From the NCBI RefSeq assembly GCF_000948985.2, contig NZ_CP059733.1:2604001-2668000 (forward strand): a stretch of DNA of 64,000 bases, in the 5' to 3' direction. Shown here piece by piece: positions 40,183 to 50,178 of this stretch (positions are counted from its first letter, which is position 1; every line of letters starts with the position of its first letter). Origin of the DNA: Thalassomonas viridans (GTDB lineage: Bacteria > Pseudomonadota > Gammaproteobacteria > Enterobacterales > Alteromonadaceae). Both the position numbers and the translations under genes were made by a program. The notes beneath the pieces are model-generated. The model searched no databases. It saw nothing but the letters and a program-made list of their open reading frames with translations, and was not told the origin of the DNA.

Positions 40183-41459
40183 TATGCTTGCTCCCCTTTG
40201 TCTTGTTGTTTTGTTGTTGTTTCTTGCTCCTGTCCTGAAAGCAGGGTATGCACATGGGCCAGATCTTTATCGCCACGGCCGGACAGGTTCACCAGAAAAA
40301 TGGTTTCTTCGGTGACTTTCTCCGCCATCTTCAGCGCCTGTGCCAGGGCATGGGAAGATTCCAGCGCCGGGATGATGCCTTCACTTTTGGCTAACGTCTG
40401 GAAAGCCGCCAGGGCTTCGTCATCGTTGACGGGTACATACTGAGCGCGGCCGCTGTCCTTTAACTGGGCATGCTGCGGCCCGACGGCGGGGTAGTCCAGG
40501 CCGGCGGAAACCGAGTAAGACTCTTCTATCTGGCCGTGTTTGTCCTGCATGATATAGGTATAGTTGCCGTGTAGCATGCCTTTGGTGCCGGCGCTTAAAG
40601 TGGCGCCGTGCTGGTCCGTGTCTATGCCTTTACCGCCGGCTTCAACGCCGACAAGTTTCACGCCGTCTTCTTTGATAAAGTCATGAAACATGCCGATGGC
40701 GTTTGAGCCGCCGCCGACACAGGCGATAACATAATCCGGCAGGCGGCCTTCTTCCGCCAGCAGCTGCTGCTTGGCTTCTTCGCCGATCATTTTCTGGAAA
40801 TCGCGTACCAGGGTCGGGAAGGGGTGCGGCCCGGCGGCGGTACCGAGTAAGTAATGGGCTTTGTCATAATTTGCCGACCAGTCGCGCAGGGCTTCGTTAA
40901 CGGCATCTTTTAAAGTGCCGCTGCCGGCGGTGACCGGGAGCACTTCCGCCCCCATCAGGCGCATGCGGAACACGTTAGGCTGCTGGCGCTCGCAATCTAC
41001 CGCCCCCATATAAACCCGGCATTTTAATCCCAGCAGGGAACAGGCGATGGCGGTCGCCACCCCGTGCTGCCCGGCGCCGGTTTCGGCGATGATTTCCGTT
41101 TTCCCCATGCGTTTGGCCAGCAATGCCTGGCCCAAGACCTGGTTGGTTTTGTGGGCGCCGCCGTGCAGCAAATCTTCCCGTTTAAGGTAGATTTTTGCCA
41201 GCGGGTTTTTCACCAGGTTGCGGCACAGGGTCAGGGGGGTTGGCCGCCCGGCATAGCTGGTGAGTAATTTGTTAAACTCAGCCTGGAAGCTTTCGTCTTC
41301 CCGGGAGTCGATAAAGGCCTGCTCCAGCTGCTCCAGGGCAGGCACCAGTAATTCGCCGACATACATGCCGCCGAACTCGCCAAAATAGGCGGGCAGGGAC
41401 TTTTTCACGGCACTTTCATTCTTGGTCTGGTTATCTTTGTTCATATCTTGAGAGGTCAT
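40182..41459 (-). CDS. trpB: Tryptophan synthase beta subunit
   Basis: About 425 residues starting at ATG 41459, one base after the trpCF stop (TAACATG); an upstream in-frame start at 41483 lies inside trpCF. The PLP lysine is in GGAHKTNQV, the phosphate loop is [10 protein letters not shown], and [13 protein letters not shown] is typical. It condenses indole with serine to tryptophan. The C-terminal tail is glutamine-rich ([18 protein letters not shown]). Confidence 0.96.
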   Translation of the reverse strand: MTSQDMNKDNQTKNESAVKKSLPAYFGEFGGMYVGELLVPALEQLEQAFIDSREDESFQAEFNKLLTSYAGRPTPLTLCRNLVKNPLAKIYLKREDLLHGGAHKTNQVLGQALLAKRMGKTEIIAETGAGQHGVATAIACSLLGLKCRVYMGAVDCERQQPNVFRMRLMGAEVLPVTAGSGTLKDAVNEALRDWSANYDKAHYLLGTAAGPHPFPTLVRDFQKMIGEEAKQQLLAEEGRLPDYVIACVGGGSNAIGMFHDFIKEDGVKLVGVEAGGKGIDTDQHGATLSAGTKGMLHGNYTYIMQDKHGQIEESYSVSAGLDYPAVGPQHAQLKDSGRAQYVPVNDDEALAAFQTLAKSEGIIPALESSHALAQALKMAEKVTEETIFLVNLSGRGDKDLAHVHTLLSGQEQETTTKQQDKGEQA

Positions 41460-41460
41460 G

Positions 41461-42849
41461 TTAGTAATTCCGGATCCGGGCAAAAACTTGCTGAAGTTTT
41501 GCGCTGTCTTTTACACCTGGGCTGTTTTCCACACCTGAATTCAGGTCCAGGCCAAAGAGGTCCTGGCTGCTCAGTTGTGCAAGTGCCTGCTGGATATTGT
41601 CGTTGTTAAGGCCGCCGGCGAGCAGGGCCTTTGACAGGTCCTGCTCGCTATTTGTTAAGGTTTGCCAATCAAAGACCTGGCCGCTGCCGGCATTTTTGCC
41701 GTCGAGGATAAACTGATCCGCCGGGGCATCGAGCACAGGCACTTCGTCGACGACGGCACATGCCTGCCATAGCTGGCAGCCGGCGGGCAGTTTATCTTTA
41801 AGCTTCAGGATATAATCCCGGCTTTCGCCGCCGTGTAATTGTACCGCATATAGGTTAAGGCCGCGGGCCAGCTCGGCGACCTTATCAAGGTCGTGATTAA
41901 CAAAGACCCCGACATAATCAAGCCCGGGCACTTGCTCTACAATGTTTTGCGCTTTTTCCCGGCTGATATGGCGGGGAGACTTTTCGGCAAAGATCAAACC
42001 GCCAAAACGTGCCCCGGCACCGGCTGCCGCCTGTGCATATTCGGGAGCGGTCAGGCCGCAGACCTTATTGTTGCCAAAAACCAGCTTACGGCAGGCCAGA
42101 TCGATATCCTGTTCCGCCATGATAGAGCTGCCTACCAGGAAACCGTCTACCGCCGGGGCCAGCTTACGTACCTGGGCATTGGTATAGATGCCCGACTCGG
42201 AAATGATGATGCGGTCATCGGGTATACCGGGTGCCAGGTCGAAGGTTCGGGCAATATCTGTGGAGAGATCCCTTAAGTTGCGGTTATTGATGCCGATGAG
42301 TTTGGCTCCCAGGGCTACAGCCCTGTCCCGTTCCTCCTCGTTGGAAACTTCCGTGAGGATCGCTAGGTTATATTGCTGGGCAACAGCGGCCAGTTCCCGG
42401 TATTGTTCGTCATCAAGCACGCTCAGCATCAATAAGATGGCGTCTGCGCCGTAATAGCGGGCCAGGTAGACCTGGTAAGGATCGATAAAGAAATCTTTAT
42501 TGAGTACCGGGCAGGTCACGGTATCCGTGACGATTTTTAAATACTCATAACTGCCCTGGAAGTATTTTTCGTCGGTGAGCACGGAAATACCGGCGGCGTA
42601 TTTATCATACTGGCTGCAAATGCTTTTAACATCAAAATCCGGGCGTATCAGGCCTTTTGACGGGGAAGCTTTTTTGCACTCTAAAATAAAGCCGGCCTCA
42701 GGTTTACCCTCGCTGCGTTTTAACGCGCCGTAGAGATCTTTTTTACTGGGCACCAGGCTATCGATAAAAGATGCCAGCGGTTTGGCTTGTTTCAACGCTT
42801 CGACTGTTTCGCGTTTATCCAGGACTATTTTTTCAAGTACGTTAGCCAT
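41461..42849 (-). CDS. trpC: Indole-3-glycerol-phosphate synthase / phosphoribosylanthranilate isomerase fusion
   Basis: A 462-residue bifunctional TrpC-TrpF, as in E. coli. The N-terminal half (about 1-255) carries [13 protein letters not shown] (catalytic lysines), [11 protein letters not shown] and ISESGI; from about 259, [11 protein letters not shown] opens the PRAI half, with [12 protein letters not shown] and [15 protein letters not shown]. It starts ATG 42849, overlapping the trpD stop by 8 bases. Confidence 0.96.
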   Translation of the reverse strand: MANVLEKIVLDKRETVEALKQAKPLASFIDSLVPSKKDLYGALKRSEGKPEAGFILECKKASPSKGLIRPDFDVKSICSQYDKYAAGISVLTDEKYFQGSYEYLKIVTDTVTCPVLNKDFFIDPYQVYLARYYGADAILLMLSVLDDEQYRELAAVAQQYNLAILTEVSNEEERDRAVALGAKLIGINNRNLRDLSTDIARTFDLAPGIPDDRIIISESGIYTNAQVRKLAPAVDGFLVGSSIMAEQDIDLACRKLVFGNNKVCGLTAPEYAQAAAGAGARFGGLIFAEKSPRHISREKAQNIVEQVPGLDYVGVFVNHDLDKVAELARGLNLYAVQLHGGESRDYILKLKDKLPAGCQLWQACAVVDEVPVLDAPADQFILDGKNAGSGQVFDWQTLTNSEQDLSKALLAGGLNNDNIQQALAQLSSQDLFGLDLNSGVENSPGVKDSAKLQQVFARIRNY

Positions 42850-43903
42850 GGGTTACCTCTTGTGGATTTTGCTTGGCTGAAGGCTCCCGGGATACTGCCA
42901 CCAGTTGTTCCAGAGTGGTTAAGGCCTTACCGGAAGCTAGCACTTGTGTGGCAAAGCGGGCGGCGGAGGCTAAGTCATCGCAGCGACCGCCGAGCTGTTC
43001 ACGGTGTAAATAGAGCAGGGCGGCACAGTTGATGACCACCGCAGTATTGTGGGCGGGCTGGCCCTGGCCGGATAAGATGGCTTTGACGATATCGGCGTTT
43101 TCCTGCGGTGTGCCGCCTTTGATATCCGCCAGGGTATAGGTGTCCAGGCCAAAATCTGCCGGGGAAACGGTTTTTTCCGTCAGCTCGCCGTTGTTGATTT
43201 CCATGATCTGGGTGCTGCCGTGGACAGCAATTTCATCCAGGCCGCTGCCGTGTACCACCCAGGCCCGTTTTACGCCGGTCAGCACCAGGCTTTTCGCCAT
43301 CACCTCCAGTAATGCCGGGGTATAAACACCCAACACCATCACCTCCGGGTGGGCGGGGTTAACCAACGGGCCGAGGATATTAAACAGGGTTCTTACCCCC
43401 ATGTTTTTCCTTACCGGCGCGGCATGTTTAAAACCCGGGTGATAAGCCGGGGCATAAAGGAAGCAGATATTGGCCTTTTCCAGGCATAAAGCGGCGGTTT
43501 GCGGACTTTTCATCAGGTTCACCCCCAGGGCTTCGAGCAAGTCTGCCGAGCCGGACATGGAAGAGACGCTGCGGTTGCCGTGTTTGGCCATTTTCAGACC
43601 GCAGGCTGCCGCTAATATTGCCGCTGTGGTGGAAATATTAATGGTATTCGCGCCGTCACCGCCGGTGCCGACACAATCGGCCAGGGGAAAGTCCAGCCTG
43701 GGAAAAGGCGTGGCGGAGCCGCGTATGGCAACGGCGGCGCCGGCGATTTCTTCAGGGGTTTCTCCTTTGATTTTTAAGGCGATCAGCACCGAAGCCAGCA
43801 GTTCGGGGGCGGTTTCCCCGCGGATCACCTGCTGGAAGAATTCCTCAGCCTGTGCCTGACTCAGTGACTGGCCGTTAACCAGTTGTTCAAGAATATTAGC
43901 CAT
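42842..43903 (-). CDS. trpD: Anthranilate phosphoribosyltransferase
   Basis: A 353-residue enzyme from ATG 43903 (MANILEQL), overlapping the trpG stop by 8 bases; the upstream in-frame start at 43966 lies inside trpG. GTGGDGANTINIST (PRPP loop) and KHGNRSVSSMSGSADLLEALG are classical. It transfers phosphoribose to anthranilate. It is separate from trpG, unlike the E. coli fusion. Confidence 0.95.
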   Translation of the reverse strand: MANILEQLVNGQSLSQAQAEEFFQQVIRGETAPELLASVLIALKIKGETPEEIAGAAVAIRGSATPFPRLDFPLADCVGTGGDGANTINISTTAAILAAACGLKMAKHGNRSVSSMSGSADLLEALGVNLMKSPQTAALCLEKANICFLYAPAYHPGFKHAAPVRKNMGVRTLFNILGPLVNPAHPEVMVLGVYTPALLEVMAKSLVLTGVKRAWVVHGSGLDEIAVHGSTQIMEINNGELTEKTVSPADFGLDTYTLADIKGGTPQENADIVKAILSGQGQPAHNTAVVINCAALLYLHREQLGGRCDDLASAARFATQVLASGKALTTLEQLVAVSREPSAKQNPQEVTHG

Positions 43904-44609
43904 GTGCTGCTCCCTGGTGATTGGTGGTTTCGGCTGGGTTTTGCTGCCTGTCCCGGTGGCGGGCAATTAAATAGCGGATGCTTTGCGCCAGCAAGTGACT
44001 GCCATAAGTGGTCAGGATAGACTCGGGATGGAACTGAAAGCCTAAGGCATTATCTGCTGCGTGCTCTATGGCCATCGGTAGTTCCAGCCCCTGTCCCGAG
44101 GCATCGGTTGCCTTATGGTGTGCGATCACCGCCAGTTGCCCGGGCACGGCCGTGGCCAGCAAAGAGTGGTAGCGGGCAACCGGTAGTGGATTGCTGATAT
44201 TTTCAAAAGCGCCTTCGGCGCTATGGAAAACAGGCGACGATTTGCCGTGGACAACCTCCGGCGCCCTGCCGACGATGCCGCCGTAATGCTGCACTAGCGC
44301 CTGGTGTCCGAGGCAGATGCCAAGTATCGGAAACTGTCCCGCGGTTTTGGCGATCAGCTCCATCAGGCAGCCCGCGCCGTCGGGATCGCCGGGACCGGGG
44401 GATAACACCAGGAGTATCTGCTGCTCGCAGGCCTGCATTTGCCTGATAATAAAATCGGCGCTGAGAGTATTGCGGTAAATCACCGGCTCCAGGCCCAACA
44501 CCCGAAATTCATCCACCAGGTTATAGGTGAAAGAGTCGAGGTTATCGAGCATAAACACTTTTACGCCGTCCAGGGACTGTGTTTGTGTGATCTGGGTATT
44601 TAATGTCAT
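43896..44609 (-). CDS. trpG: Anthranilate synthase glutamine amidotransferase component
   Basis: A 237-residue class I amidotransferase. LGICLGHQAL holds the nucleophilic cysteine; LGFQFHPESILT the His-x-Glu of the triad. It supplies ammonia to TrpE. The ATG overlaps the trpE stop by 4 bases. The N-terminal extension (about 15 residues) and QQNPAETTNHQGAAHG tail are not conserved. Confidence 0.94.
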   Translation of the reverse strand: MTLNTQITQTQSLDGVKVFMLDNLDSFTYNLVDEFRVLGLEPVIYRNTLSADFIIRQMQACEQQILLVLSPGPGDPDGAGCLMELIAKTAGQFPILGICLGHQALVQHYGGIVGRAPEVVHGKSSPVFHSAEGAFENISNPLPVARYHSLLATAVPGQLAVIAHHKATDASGQGLELPMAIEHAADNALGFQFHPESILTTYGSHLLAQSIRYLIARHRDRQQNPAETTNHQGAAHG

Positions 44610-46237
44610 ACCTTGGCCTCCTGCTGCATTTGGCTGGCGGCTGTGCTTTTTTTTGCCGCGGTTTTAATGGCATTGATCACTGCCTGGGCTTTTTGCCGGG
44701 TTTCATCGGCTTCGGACTGGGGGTCTGAGTCATAAACCACCCCGGCGCCTGCCTGGATATAAGCGGTGCCGTTTTTGACAAAAGCAGAGCGGATAACGAT
44801 ACAGGTATCCATTTCCCCTTCACCGGTAATATAACCGACCGCGCCGCCATAACTGCCGCGGCGTTTGCCTTCATACTGGCGGATCAGGGAGGTAGCGCGT
44901 ACTTTCGGGGCGCCGGAGAGGGTGCCCATGTTCATACAGGCCTGGTAGGCATGCAGGGCGTCCAGGTCTAGGGACAGGGTGCCGCATACCCGGGAGACCA
45001 GGTGCATAACATGGGAATAGCGGTCTACCTTGAGCAGGTCGGCAATATGCCGGCTGCCGGGCTCGCTGACCCGGGCGATATCGTTACGGGCCAGGTCCAC
45101 CAGCATAATATGCTCTGCCAGCTCTTTTTTATCCTGGCGCAATTCCAGCTCGATGCGGTAATCCAGATCCAGGGATAACTTACCGTCCGGGCCAAAACCG
45201 CGTGGCCGGGTGCCGGCGATGGGATAAATTTCCACCTGGCGGTTGTGCTGCTGATATTTTATCGCCGACTCGGGGGAAGCACCAAAGATGCAAAAATCCG
45301 GATCGTTAAAATAAAACATATAGGGGCTAGGGTTACTGATGGTCAGCGCCCGGTAGGCCGCGAGGCTGTCGCTGCACGGCAGGCTGAAGGTGCGCGACGG
45401 CACCACCTGGAATATATCGCCGGCCAGGATATGCTCTTTCAGCGAGCTGACGATGTTGCAAAAGGCCTTATCGTCCAGGTCGCTGGTGACTTCAGGCACT
45501 TGGGCTTCACCTGCGGGGCTCTTTTCCGTCTGCGCCTCGGTGATTGGCTGCTCAAGCGCCTGCTTGATATCCGATAAGCGGCGGCTGATCTCAAAATAAC
45601 ATTTTTGCTGCCCGGGACCGGAAAATACCGCTCCTAAGATTTCGCTGGAGCGCTTTTCATGGTCTATCACCACCAGGGTTTCCGCCAGGTAATAGATATA
45701 ATCCGGGCAGGTATTTTCGCCGTCGGCCACCTGAGGCAGCTGCTCGCTGCCGGCTATCATATCAAAGGCAAAGGCGCCGCCGAGAAAAACCGCCAACGGG
45801 TGATGGTCGCTGTTGGTGATTTGCTGGAATACCCTCAGGCCCTGGAACGGGTTCACCGCCTTTAACCGGGAGTTTTCATCGAGCTCGGTAGCCGTTTCCT
45901 TAAAGGCGGCGCTAAACGCCTGGTTATCGCCGCTGATGTCGGCATGGGCGGCCAACTCTTCCCTGGCAAAGGCCAGTGCCGCTTCGCCGTTAACCGATAA
46001 GGCGGTGAAAGTGACCTTATTGCCGTTGCAGACGATTTTTACCGCGGCATCGGTCAGCAACAGGCTTTTTAACTGGTGCTTCTTGTCGATTTCAGCCGAC
46101 TCCAGCAAGAGGTTGTGGTGCCTGCCGCCGCACAGTTTCTGGTAGATCGCCAGGGGATCTGCCTGGTAGCGGGCCATACCCGAAAGGGTATTGACCGCCC
46201 CCGGCTCGGCATTTAGTTTGTTCAGGCCGTGGCTCAT
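44606..46237 (-). CDS. trpE: Anthranilate synthase component I
   Basis: A 543-residue chorismate-utilising enzyme. The LLLESAEIDKKHQLKSLLL segment (about 38-56) matches the tryptophan feedback site; DIFQVVPSRTF, GASPESAIK, IAGTRPRG and MNMGTLSGAPKVRAT are the catalytic signatures. It makes anthranilate from chorismate with TrpG. The start overlaps the aroF stop by 4 bases, so aroF, trpE and trpG are translationally chained. Confidence 0.96.
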   Translation of the reverse strand: MSHGLNKLNAEPGAVNTLSGMARYQADPLAIYQKLCGGRHHNLLLESAEIDKKHQLKSLLLTDAAVKIVCNGNKVTFTALSVNGEAALAFAREELAAHADISGDNQAFSAAFKETATELDENSRLKAVNPFQGLRVFQQITNSDHHPLAVFLGGAFAFDMIAGSEQLPQVADGENTCPDYIYYLAETLVVIDHEKRSSEILGAVFSGPGQQKCYFEISRRLSDIKQALEQPITEAQTEKSPAGEAQVPEVTSDLDDKAFCNIVSSLKEHILAGDIFQVVPSRTFSLPCSDSLAAYRALTISNPSPYMFYFNDPDFCIFGASPESAIKYQQHNRQVEIYPIAGTRPRGFGPDGKLSLDLDYRIELELRQDKKELAEHIMLVDLARNDIARVSEPGSRHIADLLKVDRYSHVMHLVSRVCGTLSLDLDALHAYQACMNMGTLSGAPKVRATSLIRQYEGKRRGSYGGAVGYITGEGEMDTCIVIRSAFVKNGTAYIQAGAGVVYDSDPQSEADETRQKAQAVINAIKTAAKKSTAASQMQQEAKV

Positions 46238-47247
46238 AGCTGTTTTCCCGCTGCCGCAACAAAAGGTTTGATATCTGCCATCAGGCGGGCGAAATCATCT
46301 GCGGTTAATGCCTGGTGACCGTCAGATAACGCTTCTTTGGGGTTAAGGTGGCTCTCGACTATGATGCCGTCAGCCCCGACCGCTACCGCCGCACGGGAGA
46401 GGGGGTTGATCAGCGACTTAACGCCTGTGCCGTGGGAGGGGTCAACAAAAACCGGCAAATGGGACTTTTCTTTTAAATAGGCCACGGCATTTAAATCCAG
46501 GGTGTTGCGGGTAGCGGTTTCAAAGGTGCGGATACCGCGCTCACACAAGATTACATTGGGGTTGCCGGCATTAATGATATATTCTGCCGCCAGCAGCAGC
46601 TCTTCCAGGGTGGCGCTCATGCCGCGCTTTAATAACACCGCTTTATCCTGCTTGCCGACGGCTTCAAGCAGGCGGAAGTTTTGCATATTGCGGGCGCCGA
46701 TCTGGTAGCAGTCAATATAGTCGTACATTAAATCGGCATCGTTGGGGTCGATAATTTCGGAAACAACCGGTAGCTGGTATTGCTCGCGGGCGGCTTTTAA
46801 TAATTTTAATCCTTCAAGGCCCAGGCCCTGGAAACTGTACGGGCTGGTGCGGGGCTTAAAGGCGCCGCCCCGAAGCAGGGGAACGCCCTGTTCTTTGATC
46901 ATTTCGGCCACGCCAAAGAGCTGGTCCTGTCCTTCCACCGAACAGGGGCCGGCGATCACGGTAAACTTGCCGCCGCCGACTTTTACCCCGCCGATGGAAA
47001 CGATGGAATCATGGGCCTGCAATTCCCGGCTGACTAATTTATAGGGGCTTAATACCGGCTTAATGGCGTCTACCATAGGGTAGCTGTCTAAATGGAGTTG
47101 TTTGAGTCTGCGTTCATCGCCAAGGGCGCCTAGTACGGTGCGTTCTATGCCCGGCATGTAGAGGGGTTTGAGTCCCAGGCTGGCAATTTTATCAAGAATT
47201 TCATTGGCATCTGTTTCAGTTGCCTGGGGTTTTAATACTATGATCAT
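46234..47247 (-). CDS. aroF: 3-deoxy-7-phosphoheptulonate synthase, type I-beta, heading the trp operon
   Basis: A 337-residue DAHP synthase of the I-beta (KDO8P-synthase-like) class: an N-terminal ferredoxin-like regulatory part (about 1-75, MIIVLKPQATETDANEIL), then FTVIAGPCSVEGQDQ, GGAFKPRTSPYSFQGLG, QIGARNMQNF, LLKRGMSAT and FVDPSHGTGVK. It makes the first shikimate intermediate. In E. coli the operon begins with trpE; here this enzyme precedes it with a 4-base overlap, so supply of chorismate is coupled to tryptophan control. Start ATG 47247 follows TAGGAAATAACC. Confidence 0.93.
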   Translation of the reverse strand: MIIVLKPQATETDANEILDKIASLGLKPLYMPGIERTVLGALGDERRLKQLHLDSYPMVDAIKPVLSPYKLVSRELQAHDSIVSIGGVKVGGGKFTVIAGPCSVEGQDQLFGVAEMIKEQGVPLLRGGAFKPRTSPYSFQGLGLEGLKLLKAAREQYQLPVVSEIIDPNDADLMYDYIDCYQIGARNMQNFRLLEAVGKQDKAVLLKRGMSATLEELLLAAEYIINAGNPNVILCERGIRTFETATRNTLDLNAVAYLKEKSHLPVFVDPSHGTGVKSLINPLSRAAVAVGADGIIVESHLNPKEALSDGHQALTADDFARLMADIKPFVAAAGKQL

Positions 47248-47280
47248 GGTTATTTCCTACATTATTACTTTAAAAGTGTG

Positions 47281-47343
47281 TCATCCGGCGTAAATGGGTA
47301 AAAGCCACCAGATAAACCAGCTTTTTACTTTGGTTGTTAACAT
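47281..47343 (-). CDS. Second Trp-rich leader peptide, directly before aroF
   Basis: A 20-codon reading frame, ATG 47343, behind a clear GAGGAATTAACC ribosome site; it contains W9, W12 and W13 (SWFIWW) and stops 33 bases before the aroF start. GTAAAAAGC before and GCTTTTAC after the Trp codons can pair, putting UGG codons in the loop. No intrinsic terminator lies between it and aroF, so ribosome stalling here would act by another route (Rho, RNA fold, or initiation of aroF). Start contexts of this peptide and of aroF are alike (AGGAA-TAACCATG). Confidence 0.7.
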   Translation of the reverse strand: MLTTKVKSWFIWWLLPIYAG

Positions 47344-47471
47344 GGTTAATTCCTCAACGAACAGCCGCTGTTGCGGCTATAAATTAGTTATCAATAATAT
47401 TGTATCTTGAGTTTTTGTTCGAGGTCAGTTTTGACTGCCTGCGACGTTAATAAAGGGCATGGTCAAAAACG

Positions 47472-47499
47472 AAAAAACCCGCCTGATAAGCGGGTTTTT
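47472..47499 (-). terminator. trp attenuator terminator
   Basis: On the minus strand AAAACCCGC-TTATCAG-GCGGGTTTT followed by a T-rich tract, 38 bases after the first trp leader peptide. Standard geometry for transcription attenuation. Confidence 0.85.
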
Positions 47500-47536
47500 A
47501 GAAATTTTTTGCATGCAAGCAAAGAACACAACCCAC

Positions 47537-47593
47537 TTATGTAGAGTTATGCCACCACCAAATCAATGAAATAGTTTGTTTTGCTTGTATCAT
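47537..47593 (-). CDS. trpL: trp operon leader peptide
   Basis: An 18-codon frame from ATG 47593 to TAA 47537 with three adjacent tryptophan codons (ISLIWWWHNST). It precedes a terminator hairpin, the classic trp attenuation layout. The ribosome site is weak (CAAGACG). It is divergent from rnm, as trpL is placed in enterics relative to that gene. Confidence 0.88.
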   Translation of the reverse strand: MIQAKQTISLIWWWHNST

Positions 47594-47656
47594 TATCGTC
47601 TTGTTCACAGTAAAATTGCGTCGAACTAAATATTATCCCCTATAGAAGAACCCATA

Positions 47657-48529
47657 ATGGACCCGATGTCAACACCCAAAAGCCATGATTTTTCAAATTT
47701 ACGTGTTGATTTACATAGCCATACCCATTGCTCCGACGGCGCCCTCAGCCCGCAAACCCTGGTTGACCGTGCGGTAAACTGCCAGCTCGACGTGCTGGCC
47801 ATTACCGATCATGACACCACCAGCGGCCTCGCCATCGCCCGGGAGTATATTAACGCCAAGCAGATGCCGCTGACCTTGATTAACGGCATTGAGATTTCCA
47901 CCGCCTGGCACGGGTTTGAGATCCATATCGTCGGTTTAAATATCGATACCGAATCGCCGGCGCTGCAGGCCCTGATCACGCAACAGCAAGAAGCAAGGGA
48001 ATTAAGGGCCGCTACTATCGGGGCTAAACTGGAAAAATGCGGCTTTTCAGGCGTTTATGATGCCGCCAAAACTCTTGCCGGCGAGGGCTCCATTACCCGG
48101 GCCCATTTTGCCAAAGTTTTGCACCAACAGGGCCATGTCAGCACTATGCAGGCGGCGTTTGACAAATACATAGGCAAAGGCAAACGGGCATTTGTTAAAC
48201 CTAACTGGTGCGAAATAAAAGAGGCGGTCGCTGTGATCCATAGCGCGGGCGGAACGGCGGTAATGGCCCATCCGGTACGTTATGACCTTTCTGCCAAGTG
48301 GCTGAGAAAGCTGATTGTGCACTTTAAAGAAGCCGGGGGCGATGCCCTGGAAATCGTGCTGCCGCAAATGAGTCCGGATCAACGTCGCCAAATGCTAACT
48401 TATTGTTTAGAATATGACTTATACGCATCTTTGGGGTCTGATTTCCATTATCCCACCAAGTGGAGCGATTTAGGCCGTAATCTGAGCCTGCCGGAGAACT
48501 GCAACCCGGTGTGGCAATTGTGGCAGTAA
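47657..48529 (+). CDS. rnm: 5'-3' exoribonuclease Rnm (RNase AM, PHP domain; YciV/TrpH)
   Basis: A 290-residue PHP-domain protein. RVDLHSHTHCSDG and AITDHDTTSG are metal-binding histidine motifs; AHPVRYDLSAKW and LGSDFHYPTKW complete the site. E. coli Rnm (formerly YciV or TrpH) trims 5' ends of 23S, 16S and 5S rRNA. It is next to trp as in E. coli. An ATG at 47666 is a possible alternative start. Confidence 0.92.
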   Translation: MDPMSTPKSHDFSNLRVDLHSHTHCSDGALSPQTLVDRAVNCQLDVLAITDHDTTSGLAIAREYINAKQMPLTLINGIEISTAWHGFEIHIVGLNIDTESPALQALITQQQEARELRAATIGAKLEKCGFSGVYDAAKTLAGEGSITRAHFAKVLHQQGHVSTMQAAFDKYIGKGKRAFVKPNWCEIKEAVAVIHSAGGTAVMAHPVRYDLSAKWLRKLIVHFKEAGGDALEIVLPQMSPDQRRQMLTYCLEYDLYASLGSDFHYPTKWSDLGRNLSLPENCNPVWQLWQ

Positions 48530-48651
48530 GCTGGCTCGCAGCGTTTTTCTCAAAGCCGGCAGGATGGCAGGGCAAATATGAGAGCAGCATGCGCTAAAGC
48601 CGATACGCCATAACGCAGCGCAGTTGCAAGAATAATGAACAGGAGTAAGTG

Positions 48652-49272
48652 ATGAGTCAGTTTTTTTATGTACATTCGGATAATCCCCAGGGACGGCTGA
48701 TGAAGCAGGCGGCGGCCATGATCCATGACGGTGCGGTGATCGTTTATCCGACAGACTCAGGCTACGCCCTGGGCTGCCATCTCGGCGACAAGAAAGCCCT
48801 GGAGCGCATCTGCCAGATCCGCGAGATAGATAAAGAGCATAACTTTACTTTAGTTTGCAGCGACTTATCCCAGTTTTCCGAGTACGCCCGTATCGACAAT
48901 CCCGCGTTTCGCCTGATCAAAAACAATACTCCGGGGGCTTATACCTTTATCTTTAAAGGTACCAAGGAAGTGCCCAAACGTTTGTTAAACCCGAAAAAGA
49001 AAACCATAGGTATACGTTTGCCGGATAATGAAATCACCAAGGCGCTGCTGGCAGAATTAAAAGAGCCGCTGATGTCCACCAGCTTGATTTTACCGGGACA
49101 GGAAATGGCGGAATACGACCCCGAGCATATCCGCGATATCCTGGAGAAACGGGTGGATCTTATTATCAACGGCGGTTATCTGGGGGAGAAACCCACGACT
49201 GTGGTGGACTTTTCCGACGGCGACGCCAATGTTATCCGGGTAGGGGAAGGTGATCCGGCGCCTTTTGAATAA
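48652..49272 (+). CDS. yciO: YciO family protein (Sua5/YciO/YrdC)
   Basis: About 206 residues from ATG 48652, six bases after AGGAG; a GTG at 48649 is the alternative. IVYPTDSGYALGCHLGDKKALERICQIR is the Sua5/YrdC/YciO ATP- and RNA-binding pattern. YciO is a paralogue of the threonylcarbamoyl-AMP synthase TsaC with weaker activity in E. coli. Gene order rnm-yciO is conserved in gammaproteobacteria. Confidence 0.9.
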   Translation: MSQFFYVHSDNPQGRLMKQAAAMIHDGAVIVYPTDSGYALGCHLGDKKALERICQIREIDKEHNFTLVCSDLSQFSEYARIDNPAFRLIKNNTPGAYTFIFKGTKEVPKRLLNPKKKTIGIRLPDNEITKALLAELKEPLMSTSLILPGQEMAEYDPEHIRDILEKRVDLIINGGYLGEKPTTVVDFSDGDANVIRVGEGDPAPFE

Positions 49273-49308
49273 AAGGAGAGGGTTCGTCGTTGAGGTTGTC
49301 TTCACCCT

Positions 49309-50178
49309 ATGAGTCATAATGCTGAACTGGGTTTCCCCCAGGGGCAAGCCGAAGCGGATGTAGCGGATAAAGCTACCGGGGAAATGGTGCAGCAGGTGCT
49401 GCCCCTGGCTTTTATCCGCGGCGAAGCCCTGATTGAAAAGCCGCAGGACCTCTTTATCCCGCCGGATGCCCTTGAAGTGATACTGGAAACCTTTGAAGGG
49501 CCGCTGGATTTATTGCTTTACCTTATCCGCAAGCAAAAGTTCGATATCATGGACCTGCCGATATCCCCCATCACCGAGCAATATATGGTGTATGTGGAGC
49601 TGATGAAAGATCTCAAACTGGAGCTGGCAGCGGAATACCTGGTGATGGCGGCTATCCTGGCGGAGATCAAATCCCGGCTGCTGCTGCCCAAACAAACGGT
49701 GGACGAAGAGGAAGAAGACCCCAGGGCCGAGCTGGTCAGGCGCCTGCAGGAATACGAAGTCATTAAACATGCCGCCGAAGACCTCGATTCACTACCGCGC
49801 CTGGAACGGGATATTTTTACCGCGGATGTCGCCCTGGCGGATAATTTTAAGCAGCGTCAGCTGCTGGCGGAAGTGAGCCTGGCAGAATTGATGGCGGCGC
49901 TTAACGGTGTGATCAAAAGAAACAGCGCTTTTGAACACCATCATATCCATAAGGAAAGCTTATCCACCCGGGAGCGTATGAGTGCCATCCTGGCGCAGTT
50001 AAAACAAACGCCGGAGCAGGCCCCTTATATGGAGTTCAGCCGCCTGTTTACCCCGGAAGAGGGCAGGCAAGGGGTGGTAGTCACCTTTTTGGCGATTTTG
50101 GAGTTGATAAAGGAATCCCTGATTGAATGTATTCAAAGCCAGGTGTACGGCATGTTGCAAGTGAGGTTGAAAGGGTGA
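49309..50178 (+). CDS. scpA: Segregation and condensation protein A
   Basis: A 289-residue kleisin. The N-terminal ETFEGPLDLLLYLIRKQKFDIMDLPISPITEQYMVYVELM and AAEYLVMAAILAEIKSRLLLPK are diagnostic of ScpA. The first 45 residues form an extension with no clear similarity. It bridges the SMC heads with ScpB in chromosome condensation. Confidence 0.94.
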   Translation: MSHNAELGFPQGQAEADVADKATGEMVQQVLPLAFIRGEALIEKPQDLFIPPDALEVILETFEGPLDLLLYLIRKQKFDIMDLPISPITEQYMVYVELMKDLKLELAAEYLVMAAILAEIKSRLLLPKQTVDEEEEDPRAELVRRLQEYEVIKHAAEDLDSLPRLERDIFTADVALADNFKQRQLLAEVSLAELMAALNGVIKRNSAFEHHHIHKESLSTRERMSAILAQLKQTPEQAPYMEFSRLFTPEEGRQGVVVTFLAILELIKESLIECIQSQVYGMLQVRLKG

